Source: Bacteroidota bacterium (GTDB lineage Bacteria > Bacteroidota > Bacteroidia > Chitinophagales > Chitinophagaceae). Taken from it: a DNA stretch of 11,624 nt. The position numbers and the translations under genes are program-made. The stretch is from positions 1-11,624 of the forward strand of contig CANGMV010000013.1 of the NCBI GenBank assembly GCA_947454745.1. The letters run 5' to 3'. The notes beneath the pieces were generated by a model. That model did not search any database. It was not told where the DNA came from and saw only the letters and a program-made list of their open reading frames with translations. Positions 1 through 6,343 of the stretch are shown one piece after another; positions within the stretch are counted from its first letter, which is position 1, and each line of letters opens with the position of its first letter.

Positions 1-1011
1 AATAATGCGCTGAAATTATTGTTAATCATGACAGGTGTATTGGTGATTATGTTTGTGCCTATTTTTAATAGCTACAAAGTAGACCCTGCGACCTTAACTG
101 ATGCTGCTAAATTAGAATTAGAAACCACGCGTTTAAAATGGTTATTCGGCGCATTAGCAACAGTTGTTGTAGGATTATTATATGCCAATTTCGCTGCACA
201 GAAAAATGAAAATGGTTGGGGTGCGATGAAGTATCCTCAATTGGTTTTAGGTATGCTTGCACTATTTGTATACGTAGGTGTGGAAGTAGCTATTGGTTCT
301 AATTTAGGTGAGTTATTAAAACAAGCTGACTTCGGAAGTATTCCTTCTTCAAAAATTGCTCCTTATGTTTCAATGTATTGGGGTAGTATGATGATTGGTC
401 GTTGGACTGGTGCGATTTCGGCATTTGAATTTAAAAATAACACTAAGAAAATTTTAACCTTAATTGTACCATTGGTTGCTTTTGGCATTATCATAGGTGT
501 AAATAGTATTGCTCAATATGATATGAGTCCTTTGTATATGTACATCGTATGTATCTTCATTCAAATTGGCGCCTTCTATTTAAGCCAGGATAAGCCAGCT
601 AAAACATTGATGATTTTTAGCATCATTGGTATCTCAGCAATGTTGGTTGGTATTTTCAATAAAGGCGATTTAGCAACTTACGCTTTCTTAACAGGCGGCA
701 TTGCTTGTTCTATTATGTGGCCTTCTATTTTTGCATTATCAATTGCAGGTTTAGGAAAATATACAACACAAGGAGCCGCATTTTTAATTATGATGATTTT
801 AGGGGGTGGTATTATCCCTCCAATTCAAGGTAAATTATCTGACTTCTTACAATCTTCTAATGCAGGTACACCAGGATTTGGTATTCACAATTCATTCTGG
901 ATTCCAGTATTGTGTTTCGCTTATATTTTATTCTTTTCGATTGCTGTAAAAGGAATATTAAAGAAACAAGGTATTAATTACGAAGAGGCAGAAGCAAAAG
1001 GCGGACACTAA
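1..1011 (+). CDS. MFS sugar permease, FHS (fucose/glucose/galactose) type, 5'-truncated by window edge
   Basis: The reading frame is open from base 1, so the true start lies upstream; about 336 C-terminal codons are present and the TTG at 19 is not a credible start. The product is an integral inner-membrane protein with roughly nine or ten hydrophobic segments. The segment YVGVEVAIGSNLGELL (around codons 89-104) and the later MMIGRWTGA resemble conserved stretches of FHS-family major facilitator permeases, which bring in sugars by proton symport. Complete family members run to a little over 400 residues, so about the first quarter is missing. A ROK sugar kinase begins 21 bases downstream on the same strand, which supports a sugar-uptake operon. 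The substrate (glucose, galactose, N-acetylglucosamine or other) cannot be read from the sequence. The soluble tail ends in GGH and the stop is followed by an AT-rich gap without a terminator. Confidence 0.85.
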   Translation, partial: NNALKLLLIMTGVLVIMFVPIFNSYKVDPATLTDAAKLELETTRLKWLFGALATVVVGLLYANFAAQKNENGWGAMKYPQLVLGMLALFVYVGVEVAIGSNLGELLKQADFGSIPSSKIAPYVSMYWGSMMIGRWTGAISAFEFKNNTKKILTLIVPLVAFGIIIGVNSIAQYDMSPLYMYIVCIFIQIGAFYLSQDKPAKTLMIFSIIGISAMLVGIFNKGDLATYAFLTGGIACSIMWPSIFALSIAGLGKYTTQGAAFLIMMILGGGIIPPIQGKLSDFLQSSNAGTPGFGIHNSFWIPVLCFAYILFFSIAVKGILKKQGINYEEAEAKGGH

Positions 1012-1032
1012 TAAAAATTTAAAAATAGTAAG

Positions 1033-1983
1033 ATGGACTCATATGTAATTGGCGTAGACATTGGTGGAACAGGAACCAAGTATGGTATTGTAGATAAGGA
1101 CGGAAATGTTTTGCATTCAAGTTCGATGGCTACCAATACGCATGCGCATGTAGATACCTATATTGATGAATTGTATATAAAGCTTTCCGAGCTCATTGAA
1201 AAAGTGGGTGGTGTAGGACGTATTAAAGGAATTGGCGTAGGTGCTCCTAATGGAAATATATATACTGGAACAATCGAATATGCGCCAAACCTTCCTTGGA
1301 AAGGCATTATTCCTTTTGCTAAAATGCTACAGGATAAATTTAAATTACCTGTAAAATTAACCAACGATGCCAATGCTGCAGCAGTTGGTGAAATGATGTA
1401 TGGAGCTGCAAAAGGCATGAAAGATTTTATCATGATTACTTTAGGAACTGGCGTTGGTAGCGGCATTGTTGCCAATGGTCAACTCATTTATGGTCATGAT
1501 GGATTCGCAGGCGAACTAGGCCATACCATTATTATTCCTGACGGAAGATTACATCCTGGTACCGGCAAAAAAGGTTCATTAGAAAGTTATGCCTCTGCTA
1601 CAGGTGTGGCACAATCAGCAATGGAAATTTTAAGAAATACCGAAAGACCAAGTTTATTAAGATCCATACCTATTGAAAAAATAACGTCGAAAGATGTTTT
1701 TGAAGCAGCTCAAAAAGACGACGAAGTTGCTAAAGAAGTTTTTGAATTCACTGGTAAAATTTTAGGTATGTCTTTGGCTAATTTCGTCATGTTCTCTAGT
1801 CCTGAAGCCATCATCTTATTTGGTGGTTTAACTAAAGCGGGCGACCTGATTTTAAAACCTACGCGCGAACATATGGAAGCGAATGTGATTGAAATTTTTG
1901 AAAATAAAGTGAAGATATTATTCAGCCATCTCAAAGAATCTGACGCAGCCATCCTAGGCGCATCCGCTTTAATGTGGGATTAG
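1033..1983 (+). CDS. ROK-family sugar kinase (glucokinase-like) lacking the zinc-binding cysteines
   Basis: This 316-residue cytoplasmic kinase probably phosphorylates the sugar imported by the upstream permease with ATP. The N-terminal phosphate-binding loop is DIGGTGTK (residues 9-16). The catalytic aspartate is D112 in TNDANAAAVGE. A second glycine-rich phosphate motif is ITLGTGVGSGIV (135-146), and GELGH (160-164) is the sugar-binding ExGH motif. ROK proteins normally carry CxCGxxGCxE after this; here the aligned stretch is PGTGKKGSLE (175-184), so all three cysteines are replaced (P175, T177, S182) while the glycines and E184 remain. The length is normal for ROK kinases, and there is no N-terminal helix-turn-helix, so it is an enzyme rather than a repressor. 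Glucokinase is the default call; fructokinase or N-acetylhexosamine kinase remain possible. The start is ATG and the gene ends just before a strong terminator. Confidence 0.88.
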   Translation: MDSYVIGVDIGGTGTKYGIVDKDGNVLHSSSMATNTHAHVDTYIDELYIKLSELIEKVGGVGRIKGIGVGAPNGNIYTGTIEYAPNLPWKGIIPFAKMLQDKFKLPVKLTNDANAAAVGEMMYGAAKGMKDFIMITLGTGVGSGIVANGQLIYGHDGFAGELGHTIIIPDGRLHPGTGKKGSLESYASATGVAQSAMEILRNTERPSLLRSIPIEKITSKDVFEAAQKDDEVAKEVFEFTGKILGMSLANFVMFSSPEAIILFGGLTKAGDLILKPTREHMEANVIEIFENKVKILFSHLKESDAAILGASALMWD

Positions 1984-1991
1984 AGTATATA

Positions 1992-2034
1992 ATTATAAAA
2001 AAGGCCCGAAATGAATTCGGGCCTTTTTTATAAT
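1992..2034. terminator. Bidirectional intrinsic terminator between ROK kinase and lipA
   Basis: A perfect 19-bp inverted repeat (arms 1992-2010 and 2016-2034) has a 5-base loop ATGAA. The core GGCCCGAA/TTCGGGCC is flanked by A6 on one side and T6 on the other, so it reads as a terminator on both strands. It lies between the convergent ROK kinase (stop 1983) and lipA (stop 2047) and should serve both. Confidence 0.93.
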
Positions 2035-2046
2035 GTAGTATTAATA

Positions 2047-2970
2047 TTATTTAGCTGCTTGTTCTTCCATCCATTTATTTCTACCCCATCCAGCTATTAC
2101 ATGCTTTTCGCTATGGTAAGAGGAACGCACTAATGGGCCACTCTCTACATAATCAAATCCTAATTCATAGCCAATTTGTCTTAGCTCGGCGAATTCATCG
2201 GGATGTACAAAACGTTGCACTGGTAAATGTTTTTTAGTAGGTTGCAAATATTGTCCTAAGGTTAACACATCACATCCTACATTCACTAAGTCCTTCATGG
2301 TTTGAATCACTTCCTGTTTTTCTTCACCAATCCCTAACATCAATCCTGTTTTAGTACGACGTCCTCCTTTCTTTAATGCTTCTAATACACCTAAACTGCG
2401 ATCATACTTTGCTTGAATACGAACACGTCTTGTATTGCGTTCAACTGTTTCCATATTATGACTCACTACTTCGGGTGCTGCTTCAATAATGCGATCTATT
2501 TGTTCTTGTATACCTCTAAAATCAGGAATTAAAGTTTCCAATGTAGTTTCAGGGGACAAAGTTTTAATTGCCTTAATCGTATTTGCCCAAATAATCGAAC
2601 CTCCGTCAGGCAATTCATCCCGGTCCACACTTGTTAATACCGCATGCTTCACTTTCATTAAATACACTGCTTCGGCTACTCTTTGTGGTTCGTCCCACTC
2701 AACCGGTTTTGGTCGCCCTGTAGCTACCGCACAAAACTGACAGCTTCTTGTGCAAATGTTCCCAAGAATCATAAATGTTGCTGTACCCTCGCCCCAGCAT
2801 TCCCCCATATTTGGACAATTACCACTCTCACAAATCGTGTGCAGCTTATGGTTGTCCACCAATCCACGAACATGTTTGTAGCTTTCTCCAATTGGCAATT
2901 TAACCCTTAACCAATCGGGCTTTTTTAAACGTTCGGCAGGTGCAGCATTTAAGATGGGTAATTCTTGCAT
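2047..2970 (-). CDS. lipA: Lipoyl synthase (radical SAM)
   Basis: LipA inserts two sulfur atoms into protein-bound octanoyl groups to form the lipoyl cofactor of pyruvate and 2-oxoglutarate dehydrogenases and the glycine cleavage system. The 307-residue protein shows the auxiliary-cluster motif [12 protein letters not shown] (C47, C52, C58), the radical-SAM motif CTRSCQFC (C73, C77, C80), and the C-terminal RSSY (282-285) whose serine ligates the auxiliary [4Fe-4S] cluster. All key residues are present. The frame stays open to an upstream ATG at 3039, but I choose the ATG at 2970 for two reasons. [14 protein letters not shown] leads directly into the conserved [10 protein letters not shown], whereas the 23 extra residues look unlike the family. 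A -7-like box also lies at 2990-2997, inside that extension. The gene appears monocistronic and ends against the terminator at 1992-2034. Confidence 0.96.
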   Translation of the reverse strand: MQELPILNAAPAERLKKPDWLRVKLPIGESYKHVRGLVDNHKLHTICESGNCPNMGECWGEGTATFMILGNICTRSCQFCAVATGRPKPVEWDEPQRVAEAVYLMKVKHAVLTSVDRDELPDGGSIIWANTIKAIKTLSPETTLETLIPDFRGIQEQIDRIIEAAPEVVSHNMETVERNTRRVRIQAKYDRSLGVLEALKKGGRRTKTGLMLGIGEEKQEVIQTMKDLVNVGCDVLTLGQYLQPTKKHLPVQRFVHPDEFAELRQIGYELGFDYVESGPLVRSSYHSEKHVIAGWGRNKWMEEQAAK

Positions 2971-2989
2971 AAGATCTTGATTAACTTGG

Positions 2990-2997
2990 CAAAAATA
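2990..2997 (-). promoter_or_regulatory. Candidate -7 box of lipA promoter
   Basis: On the minus strand this reads TATTTTTG, matching the Bacteroidota TAnnTTTG -7 consensus. It ends 19 bases before the chosen lipA ATG, which would give a short leader. No convincing TTG -33 element is seen at the usual spacing. Confidence 0.5.
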
Positions 2998-3031
2998 CAA
3001 GACTTGAGGGGAATAAAATTGTAATTTTACC

Positions 3032-3039
3032 AAAATCAT
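3032..3039 (+). promoter_or_regulatory. Weak candidate -7 box of the osmC-family gene
   Basis: TAATTTTA matches TAnnTTTG except for the last base and ends 20 bases before the ATG at 3060, the same spacing as the better boxes in this window. A TTG at 3004-3006 is 25 bases upstream, slightly beyond the usual spacing. This is suggestive only. Confidence 0.3.
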
Positions 3040-3059
3040 AAATCATTAAAACAGCGTAT

Positions 3060-3464
3060 ATGACAGCGACCGTAACCTACGAATCGAACCTAAGAACCAC
3101 CTGCCTACATTTACAAAGTGGATCTGCTATCGAAACTGATGCTCCTACCGATAATAAAGGTAAGGGCGAAAGGTTCTCACCAACCGATTTGATTGCTACT
3201 GGCCTTGGGGCTTGTATGATTACTACAATGGGTATTAAAGCACAAACAATGGATATTGCTTTAGATGGCGCAAAAGTAGAAGTAACAAAAGTGATGGCAT
3301 CTGAACCAAGAAGAATTGGAAAAATTATAGCACATGTAACAATGCCTGTGTTAAACTTAGACGATAAAACAAAAGAAATATTAGAGCGTGTTGCAAGAAC
3401 CTGTCCAGTAGAAAGAAGTTTGCATCCCGATGTGGAGTTAGATATCGCCTTTAATTGGTTGTAA
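3060..3464 (+). CDS. OsmC/Ohr-family thiol peroxidase-like protein (YhfA-like)
   Basis: This small cytoplasmic protein of 134 residues belongs to the OsmC/Ohr fold. Members of that superfamily reduce organic hydroperoxides with a pair of cysteines. The two expected cysteines are present: C52 in GLGACMITTMGIKA at the start of the central helix, and C115 in ARTCPVERSLHPDVEL. The motif ERFSPTDLIATGLGAC (37-52) is typical. The length and the CPVxxSLHP ending fit the general OsmC/YhfA-like branch better than true Ohr, so the peroxidase substrate is uncertain. The gene stands alone on the plus strand, divergent from lipA across 89 bases, and is followed by its own hairpin terminator. Whether it responds to oxidative stress cannot be seen from the sequence; no recognisable OhrR site or regulator gene is nearby. 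Confidence 0.88.
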   Translation: MTATVTYESNLRTTCLHLQSGSAIETDAPTDNKGKGERFSPTDLIATGLGACMITTMGIKAQTMDIALDGAKVEVTKVMASEPRRIGKIIAHVTMPVLNLDDKTKEILERVARTCPVERSLHPDVELDIAFNWL

Positions 3465-3489
3465 TCTATTCAATAAAATAACAACAATT

Positions 3490-3529
3490 TAAAGCAGTTA
3501 GTCCAGCAGGCCTAGCTGCTTTATTTTTT
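3490..3529 (+). terminator. Terminator of the osmC-family gene, overlapping the 3' end of maf
   Basis: The arms AAAGCAGTTAG (3491-3501) and CTAGCTGCTTT (3512-3522) pair over 11 bp with one G-T wobble, plus one further T-A pair outside. The loop is 10 bases and a T-rich run (ATTTTTT) follows on the plus strand. The maf stop codon and last codons lie inside the hairpin. On the minus strand the downstream sequence is only moderately T-rich, so termination of the maf operon here is possible but weaker. Confidence 0.75.
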
Positions 3530-4088
3530 GCATCAACTTACTCACAGGCAATCCCATTACATTGTAAAAATCACCTTGAATACTTTTAATGCCTACTACA
3601 CCAATCCATTCTTGTATAGCATAGCCTCCTGCTTTATCATAAGGCTTATACGCATCTACATAATATTCAATTTGAGCATTTGTAAGTTCATGAAAACTTA
3701 CTTGGGTAGTTTCAGAAAATATTTCAGTTTTCCCATGATACAACAAACATACGCCCGTAATTACTTCATGCGTTTTGCCAGATAATTTTGTAAGAGAAGC
3801 AATCGCATCGGCCCTATCTACCGGCTTTCCCATAATGATTTGATCTAAAACAACAACCGTGTCGGCTGCAATAATACAATGCGCTCCTAATGCCTGGAAT
3901 TCATCAACCACTTTTTGCTCTACCTCCAAGGCTTTGTTTTTAGCAATAAAGGCTGGCACTTCAGCAATAGGCATGGAAGCAGGAAAGTTTTCATCGGAAT
4001 CAGAAACGATAATTTCAAATGGAAGCTCCGCCCATTCTAATAAACTTTTTCGACGAGGCGACTGAGACGCTAAAATAAAAGAAGCCAT
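3498..4088 (-). CDS. maf: Maf-family nucleoside triphosphate pyrophosphatase (dTTP/UTP type)
   Basis: Maf proteins hydrolyse non-canonical or excess NTPs to NMP and pyrophosphate and have been linked to septum inhibition. This 196-residue protein has the full family signature: SQSPRR (8-13) at the N-terminus, AADTVV with D76, GKPVDRADA (87-95), KLSGKTHEVITGV (101-113), DKAGGYAIQ (151-159) and GDFYNVMGLPV (172-182). The AGGYAIQ motif matches the YhdE-like dTTP/UTP pyrophosphatase branch rather than the YceF branch, which has a different sequence there. The start is ATG, three bases after the stop of the UbiA-family gene, so maf is very probably the last gene of the five-gene minus-strand operon. 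Its final codons double as part of the convergent neighbour's terminator hairpin. Confidence 0.95.
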   Translation of the reverse strand: MASFILASQSPRRKSLLEWAELPFEIIVSDSDENFPASMPIAEVPAFIAKNKALEVEQKVVDEFQALGAHCIIAADTVVVLDQIIMGKPVDRADAIASLTKLSGKTHEVITGVCLLYHGKTEIFSETTQVSFHELTNAQIEYYVDAYKPYDKAGGYAIQEWIGVVGIKSIQGDFYNVMGLPVSKLMQKIKQLGLLD

Positions 4089-4091
4089 AAA

Positions 4092-5027
4092 TTATAATAA
4101 AAAATAAAAGAAGGCCATAGATAATATACCCGTAAACATGGCAATTTTCACATACTTACTTAATTGCTTAAAATCCTGACTTAAATAGGCCGATTTAAGT
4201 TTTACAAGTACCAGTACGAGTGGTGTTATAATGCCAACTAAACAATATATTATACAATACCACCAGCCAAATGGAATAACATACAGTTGAATAAAAGCAA
4301 GGCACCCAATCACAACAACTAGCCATACACTAATATATACTTTGGTTGGCTGCAAGCCCCAAACAATAGGCACAGTTTTACATCCAAACTTTTGATCTCC
4401 TTCCATATCTTCCATGTCCTTTAATGCTTCTCTTACCAAGGTTAAGATAAAAGCAAACACACTATACATTACCATTATTTTTGCAAACCTAAAATTAGCC
4501 GCATCATGAATATTGGGATGTGTGATTTCTTGAATGGTATACTTGGAAAAATAAACGACTGCAATGGACCAGGCTGTTAAAACGGAGATAACTACATTCC
4601 CAATTAAAAATTCCTTTTTAAAATTAGTTGAATAAAACCACAGCAATAAAATGGTTAATAAATTGGATAAATGAATATGCCAATAAGTTTGAAAGGGAAA
4701 TGCAATGGTTGAAATATAAATACCCAATACACTAAATAATAAATGCCAAAATATTACCCATCGTCGGCTAATAAATGAGCCAACAACTACTTTTGTTGGT
4801 TTATTTACTTGGTCGATATTAATGTCAAAATAATCATTAATAATATAACCTGCTGCTGCTATGAACAAATAAGTAAGTGCTATTAAATAAAAACGCGCAT
4901 CTACATCGGCACCTGCTTGTGGATATAATGGTTTATAAATACAAAAATGAAATAAGATTTCGGCCAACAATATAAACACCAAATTTGGCCATCGTACCAG
5001 TCTTAAAAAATGAGCAATCGTTTTCAA
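4092..5027 (-). CDS. UbiA-family membrane prenyltransferase (DGGGP synthase-like)
   Basis: The 311-residue polytopic protein has about eight or nine hydrophobic helices. Its two aspartate-rich motifs are those of UbiA prenyltransferases: NDYFDINIDQVNKP (64-77), which binds Mg2+-diphosphate, and REALKDMEDMEGD (199-211). The enzyme should transfer a polyprenyl chain to an acceptor within the membrane. The NDYFDxxxDxxNKP...GSFISRR pattern resembles archaeal-type (di)geranylgeranylglyceryl-phosphate synthases and chlorophyll synthases more than UbiA or MenA proper, but acceptor and donor cannot be fixed. The reading frame has no ATG start: the preceding in-frame stop is five codons upstream of the TTG at 5027, and no in-frame ATG follows for more than 150 codons. 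I use that TTG, which fits the usual FLRLVRWPNL N-terminus. It overlaps a mini-ORF stop. The gene lies 22 bases after the HAD gene and 3 before maf. Confidence 0.88.
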   Translation of the reverse strand: MKTIAHFLRLVRWPNLVFILLAEILFHFCIYKPLYPQAGADVDARFYLIALTYLFIAAAGYIINDYFDINIDQVNKPTKVVVGSFISRRWVIFWHLLFSVLGIYISTIAFPFQTYWHIHLSNLLTILLLWFYSTNFKKEFLIGNVVISVLTAWSIAVVYFSKYTIQEITHPNIHDAANFRFAKIMVMYSVFAFILTLVREALKDMEDMEGDQKFGCKTVPIVWGLQPTKVYISVWLVVVIGCLAFIQLYVIPFGWWYCIIYCLVGIITPLVLVLVKLKSAYLSQDFKQLSKYVKIAMFTGILSMAFFYFLL

Positions 5028-5035
5028 ACAGTCAT
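5024..5035 (-). promoter_or_regulatory. Mini-ORF ATGACTGTTTGA overlapping the TTG start of the UbiA-family gene
   Basis: On the minus strand, a start codon, two sense codons and a TGA stop are followed with overlap by the TTG start at 5027-5025 (bases TTGA shared). This geometry would allow re-initiation or coupled translation. Alternatively one missing T in the TTT run would make the ATG at 5035 the ordinary start (M-T-V-L-K-T-I). The sequence alone cannot distinguish these. Confidence 0.35.
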
Positions 5036-5049
5036 AATTTTATAATAAT

Positions 5050-5565
5050 TTATTGAGCTCGGATATGATCCTCTGTATCCCAATGATCATTTAATTTTAA
5101 CACCTTCTCAATAACCTCTCTTGCACAACCTTCTCCTCCATTCGCTAGTGCAATATAACTCGCAATGGACTTTACATCTACTGCAGCATCTTTAGGACAT
5201 GCTGCAACTCCTACGATGCCCATTGCTTCATAGTCCGGCATATCATCACCCATAAATAACATTTCATTTAAAGGCACATTATGTAACACAGAAAGTTCTT
5301 GAATTAATGATCTTTTATCTTTTATGCGCATATGCACTTCCTTCACACCCAAATTATGCAAACGCTCTTCCACTTCATTGGAATTACCTCCCGAAATCAC
5401 CCAAACCTGATATCCTTTCTTAATGGCCAATTGTAAAGCATACCCATCTTTGATGTTCATCTTTCTAACCAATACACCATGTGGCATAACAATCACATCG
5501 CCATTGGTTAACACCCCATCGACGTCAAACACAAAACAGGTAATTTTTTTAAGGCTAGCTAACAA
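5050..5565 (-). CDS. KdsC-like HAD-superfamily phosphatase
   Basis: This 171-residue C0-type HAD phosphatase resembles 3-deoxy-D-manno-octulosonate 8-phosphate phosphatase. Motif I is FDVDGVLTNG (13-22) with nucleophile D14 and acid D16. Motif II is VISGGNS (56-62), a lysine-containing stretch DKRS lies at 83-86, and motif IV is MGDDMPD (105-111). The C-terminal GGEGCAREVIE matches the GGxGAxRE tail of KdsC proteins. There is no cap domain, and such proteins usually form tetramers. No kdsA, kdsB or kdsD neighbour is present, so KDO8P as substrate is only a family default; the adjacent prenyltransferase suggests a possible prenylated phosphate instead. No ATG exists between the upstream in-frame stop and motif I, so the start is taken as the TTG at 5565, about a dozen residues before motif I as in relatives. 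Confidence 0.88.
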   Translation of the reverse strand: MLASLKKITCFVFDVDGVLTNGDVIVMPHGVLVRKMNIKDGYALQLAIKKGYQVWVISGGNSNEVEERLHNLGVKEVHMRIKDKRSLIQELSVLHNVPLNEMLFMGDDMPDYEAMGIVGVAACPKDAAVDVKSIASYIALANGGEGCAREVIEKVLKLNDHWDTEDHIRAQ

Positions 5566-5595
5566 TTTGGACGGTTTTAATACTTAAATGTAAGC

Positions 5596-5835
5596 CTATT
5601 TTTGGTTATCTCTCCACTCATACACCCATGCACTCTGAATCATTTCCAAATGCCCCTCACTTGACTCTTCTTTTTTGCCTTCAAAATGCGGTAATTCTAA
5701 AACCCATTCTAACAAATCGGTAAAACGAATTCTGTAAATTTTTGATTCTGTAAAATCGTCACCAAACTTTTCATACAATTTTTGAGCTATATCTTCGTGA
5801 TCATTCCAGTGAATGGGTGGTTCAAAATGCGTCAT
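5596..5835 (-). CDS. iscX: Fe-S assembly protein IscX (YfhJ-like)
   Basis: The 79-residue acidic protein matches the IscX pattern: IHWNDHEDIAQKLYEKF (8-24), then RFTDLLEWVLELPHFEG (37-53), and a C-terminal HLEMIQSAWVYEW (62-74). In the enterobacterial ISC system, IscX is a small protein that binds the cysteine desulfurase IscS and iron and tunes cluster assembly. Compared with the roughly 66-residue E. coli protein, this one has a longer N-terminus (MTHFEPP) and a few extra residues before RFTD. The start is a clear ATG. The gene lies 41 bases after the ferredoxin gene on the same strand and 30 bases before the HAD gene, so it is probably the second gene of the operon. Its adjacency to an ISC-type ferredoxin, as at the end of isc operons elsewhere, supports the identification. 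Confidence 0.9.
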   Translation of the reverse strand: MTHFEPPIHWNDHEDIAQKLYEKFGDDFTESKIYRIRFTDLLEWVLELPHFEGKKEESSEGHLEMIQSAWVYEWRDNQK

Positions 5836-5876
5836 ACTATTTATTATTTTAATCGCTTTATTAATTGTGAATATTA

Positions 5877-6212
5877 TTATTCTCCTAAAAACTGTGTTTG
5901 GTCTGGCAATGTAACTTCAACTTCGCCACTGCCTTCTTGTAAAATACATTGGCAACCTAATCGAGATTCAATTCTTGGACTTACCGCTCTATCAATAAAA
6001 TCTTCCTCTTTTTCCGACAATTCAGCCAAAAACTCCATGCCCTTTTTTACATACAAGTGACAGGTACTACAAGCACAAACTGCGCCGCAATTGTGATGTA
6101 ATTCTACACCATTATCCAACAAAACTTCTAATAAGCTATCGCCTGCTTTTACCTCTTTTAAAGTAACTGGATCTAATCCCTTCTGTTCAAAATTAATTTT
6201 AATTGCGTACAT
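5877..6212 (-). CDS. fdx: [2Fe-2S] ferredoxin, adrenodoxin/ISC type
   Basis: This 111-residue soluble electron carrier has cluster ligands C42, C48, C51 and C87, spaced CX5CX2C...C with 35 residues before the last. This is the ligand numbering I recall for E. coli Fdx. The cluster loop is CGAVCACSTC. The non-ligand C46 also occurs in ISC ferredoxins, and an additional C89 follows. ISC-type ferredoxins deliver electrons for cluster assembly on scaffold proteins; related ones serve oxygenases and other reductive enzymes. It is the first gene of the minus-strand run, with iscX directly behind it, so a role in Fe-S biogenesis is the best reading. The start is ATG, with a -7-like box 22 bases upstream. 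No isc desulfurase, scaffold or chaperone gene is present in this window. Confidence 0.92.
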   Translation of the reverse strand: MYAIKINFEQKGLDPVTLKEVKAGDSLLEVLLDNGVELHHNCGAVCACSTCHLYVKKGMEFLAELSEKEEDFIDRAVSPRIESRLGCQCILQEGSGEVEVTLPDQTQFLGE

Positions 6213-6234
6213 AAATTGTGTTAATAGGTTTTTG

Positions 6235-6242
6235 CAAAAATA
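6235..6242 (-). promoter_or_regulatory. Candidate -7 box of the fdx-iscX-HAD-UbiA-maf operon
   Basis: On the minus strand this reads TATTTTTG, identical to the box upstream of lipA, and ends 22 bases before the fdx ATG. It partly overlaps a perfect 12-bp palindrome TTTTTGCAAAAA (6229-6240). No clear TTG element is found at the usual upstream spacing. Confidence 0.5.
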
Positions 6243-6318
6243 GCTTTAAACGGCCTTGTTTCATTGCTTTTTGTTGTCGAAATACAAAAAAAATAAAAAC
6301 CCACAGCTTTACGCAACC

Positions 6319-6326
6319 TATCTTTG
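6319..6326 (+). promoter_or_regulatory. Candidate -7 box of the alpha/beta hydrolase gene
   Basis: TATCTTTG is a full match to the Bacteroidota TAnnTTTG -7 consensus and ends 17 bases before the ATG at 6344. It supports that ATG as the start and implies a leader of only about a dozen bases. The -33 region is not recognisable. Confidence 0.6.
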
Positions 6327-6343
6327 TGGCTTAAAGCAAGTCT

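Noticed and set aside
1158..1475. Antisense ORF of 105 codons within the ROK kinase gene
   Set aside because: Shadow frame of a well-supported gene, with no family resemblance.
2489..2910. Two plus-strand ORFs inside lipA
   Set aside because: Shadow frames opposite conserved radical-SAM coding sequence; low-complexity translations without recognisable domains.
2971..3039. 23-residue N-terminal extension of LipA from an upstream ATG at 3039
   Set aside because: The extension is unlike LipA N-termini and contains the candidate -7 box; the ATG at 2970 leads straight into the conserved [10 protein letters not shown].
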